Positions 63,868 through 64,000 of a stretch of 64,000 bases of DNA are shown one piece after another. Made by a program: the position numbers and the translations under genes. The notes beneath the pieces were generated by a model. That model saw only the letters and a list, made by a program, of their open reading frames with translations, was not told where the DNA came from and searched no databases. Source of the stretch: Pseudomonadota bacterium (GTDB lineage Bacteria; Pseudomonadota; Gammaproteobacteria; Burkholderiales; Burkholderiaceae_C); contig JAJZEC010000009.1 of the NCBI GenBank assembly GCA_021805825.1, forward strand, positions 22,669-86,668, read 5' to 3'. Positions within the stretch are counted from its first letter, which is position 1, and every line of letters begins with the position of its first letter.

Positions 63868-64000
63868 GGCTAACAGGCCGTTGAAATACTGGCGCGCCGC
63901 GCCGTGATCGACGAGGATGTGGGACAGCGACGACCGACGGTGAGAGACGAGAGATGCGAGGAGCGGATGCTTACAACGAGGCGTTGTTCAGCACGGTGAA
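63868..64000 (+). mobile_element. Left end of an insertion sequence (IS1182-like), cut by the window edge
   Basis: GGCTAACAGGCCGTTGAAAT at 63868 looks like a terminal inverted repeat of the kind ending in CAGGC-GTTGAAAA found on many elements, and a transposase-like start follows 86 bases later. The right end and any target duplication are outside the window, so the boundary and family are inferred. Confidence 0.55.
63954..64000 (+). CDS. Transposase, first 15 codons only
   Basis: The frame from the ATG at 63954 reads MRGADAYNEALFSTV and is still open at the last base. This resembles the N-terminus of IS1182-type DDE transposases (M-(R/K)-G-x-D-x-x-x-E-x-L-F-x-x). Too short for certainty; the supporting context is the inverted-repeat-like sequence upstream and the absence of any other gene in the last 450 bases. 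Confidence 0.5.
   Translation, partial: MRGADAYNEALFSTV

Overview
The window is a 64 kb, very G+C-rich (about two thirds by eye), densely packed stretch of what looks like a core bacterial chromosome, almost certainly from a betaproteobacterium of the order Burkholderiales. The reasons are a priB gene lying between rpsF and rpsR, the bamA-skp-lpxD-fabZ-lpxA-lpxB-rnhB envelope cluster, a ppsR/ppsA divergent pair, a PutA with an N-terminal ribbon-helix-helix domain, and the mltG-tmk-holB-pilZ-tatD order. The genus cannot be fixed from the sequence alone. No tRNA, rRNA or CRISPR array was seen.

Layout. 1-6.1 kb: end of bamA, then a plus-strand run for outer-membrane biogenesis and lipid A synthesis (skp, lpxD, fabZ, lpxA, lpxB), ending in rnhB and a TrmH/SpoU RNA methyltransferase; most junctions overlap by a few bases. 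6.1-10.6 kb: a DegV-like protein and ppsR on the minus strand, divergent from ppsA. 10.6-12.3 kb: rpsF-priB-rpsR-rplI with a clear terminator. 12.4-19.7 kb: a thermolabile-hemolysin-like GDSL lipoprotein, dnaB, and on the minus strand PhoH, a BCP peroxiredoxin and an Mth938-fold protein, then alaA. 19.8-25.1 kb: hom-thrC followed without a break by molybdenum cofactor genes mobB-moeA-moaD-moaE. 25.1-26.2 kb: a minus-strand yqjD-yqjE-yqjK-type membrane cassette. 26.4-36.3 kb: clpB with a sigma-32-type promoter, a CtaG-like membrane protein, an RraA-like protein, lexA and an asparaginase gene divergent across a shared SOS box, a Q-rich DUF4124 protein, guaB and guaA. 36.3-43.7 kb (minus strand): a small beta-barrel porin, a cyclic-nucleotide-domain patatin, and a complete livKHMGF-type ABC importer. 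43.9-47.8 kb: putA, with two GTTGCA half-sites in the intergenic region it shares with the importer. 47.9-53.4 kb: tadA, ldcA, a diguanylate cyclase, an orphan fliL, aroD and aroE. 53.4-58.6 kb (minus strand): a HbpS/GlcG-like protein, a Tat-exported ankyrin protein, and tatD-pilZ-holB-tmk-mltG. 58.7-63.5 kb: ygfZ, an NRDE protein, an MFS transporter, a YqjM-type old yellow enzyme and a KGG-repeat stress protein. The last ~130 bases look like the left end of an insertion sequence whose transposase starts at 63954 and runs off the window.

Most of the window is conserved housekeeping DNA, and I see no defence island or clearly new multi-gene system. The points that deserve a second look are regulatory or structural: priB without any standard start codon, the lexA/asparaginase shared SOS box, candidate PutA operators next to a liv importer, a type I dehydroquinase paired with an atypical AroE (NFD in place of NTD), an orphan FliL next to a diguanylate cyclase, perfect 66-bp-period repeats in the KGG gene, and a degenerate DegV-like protein.
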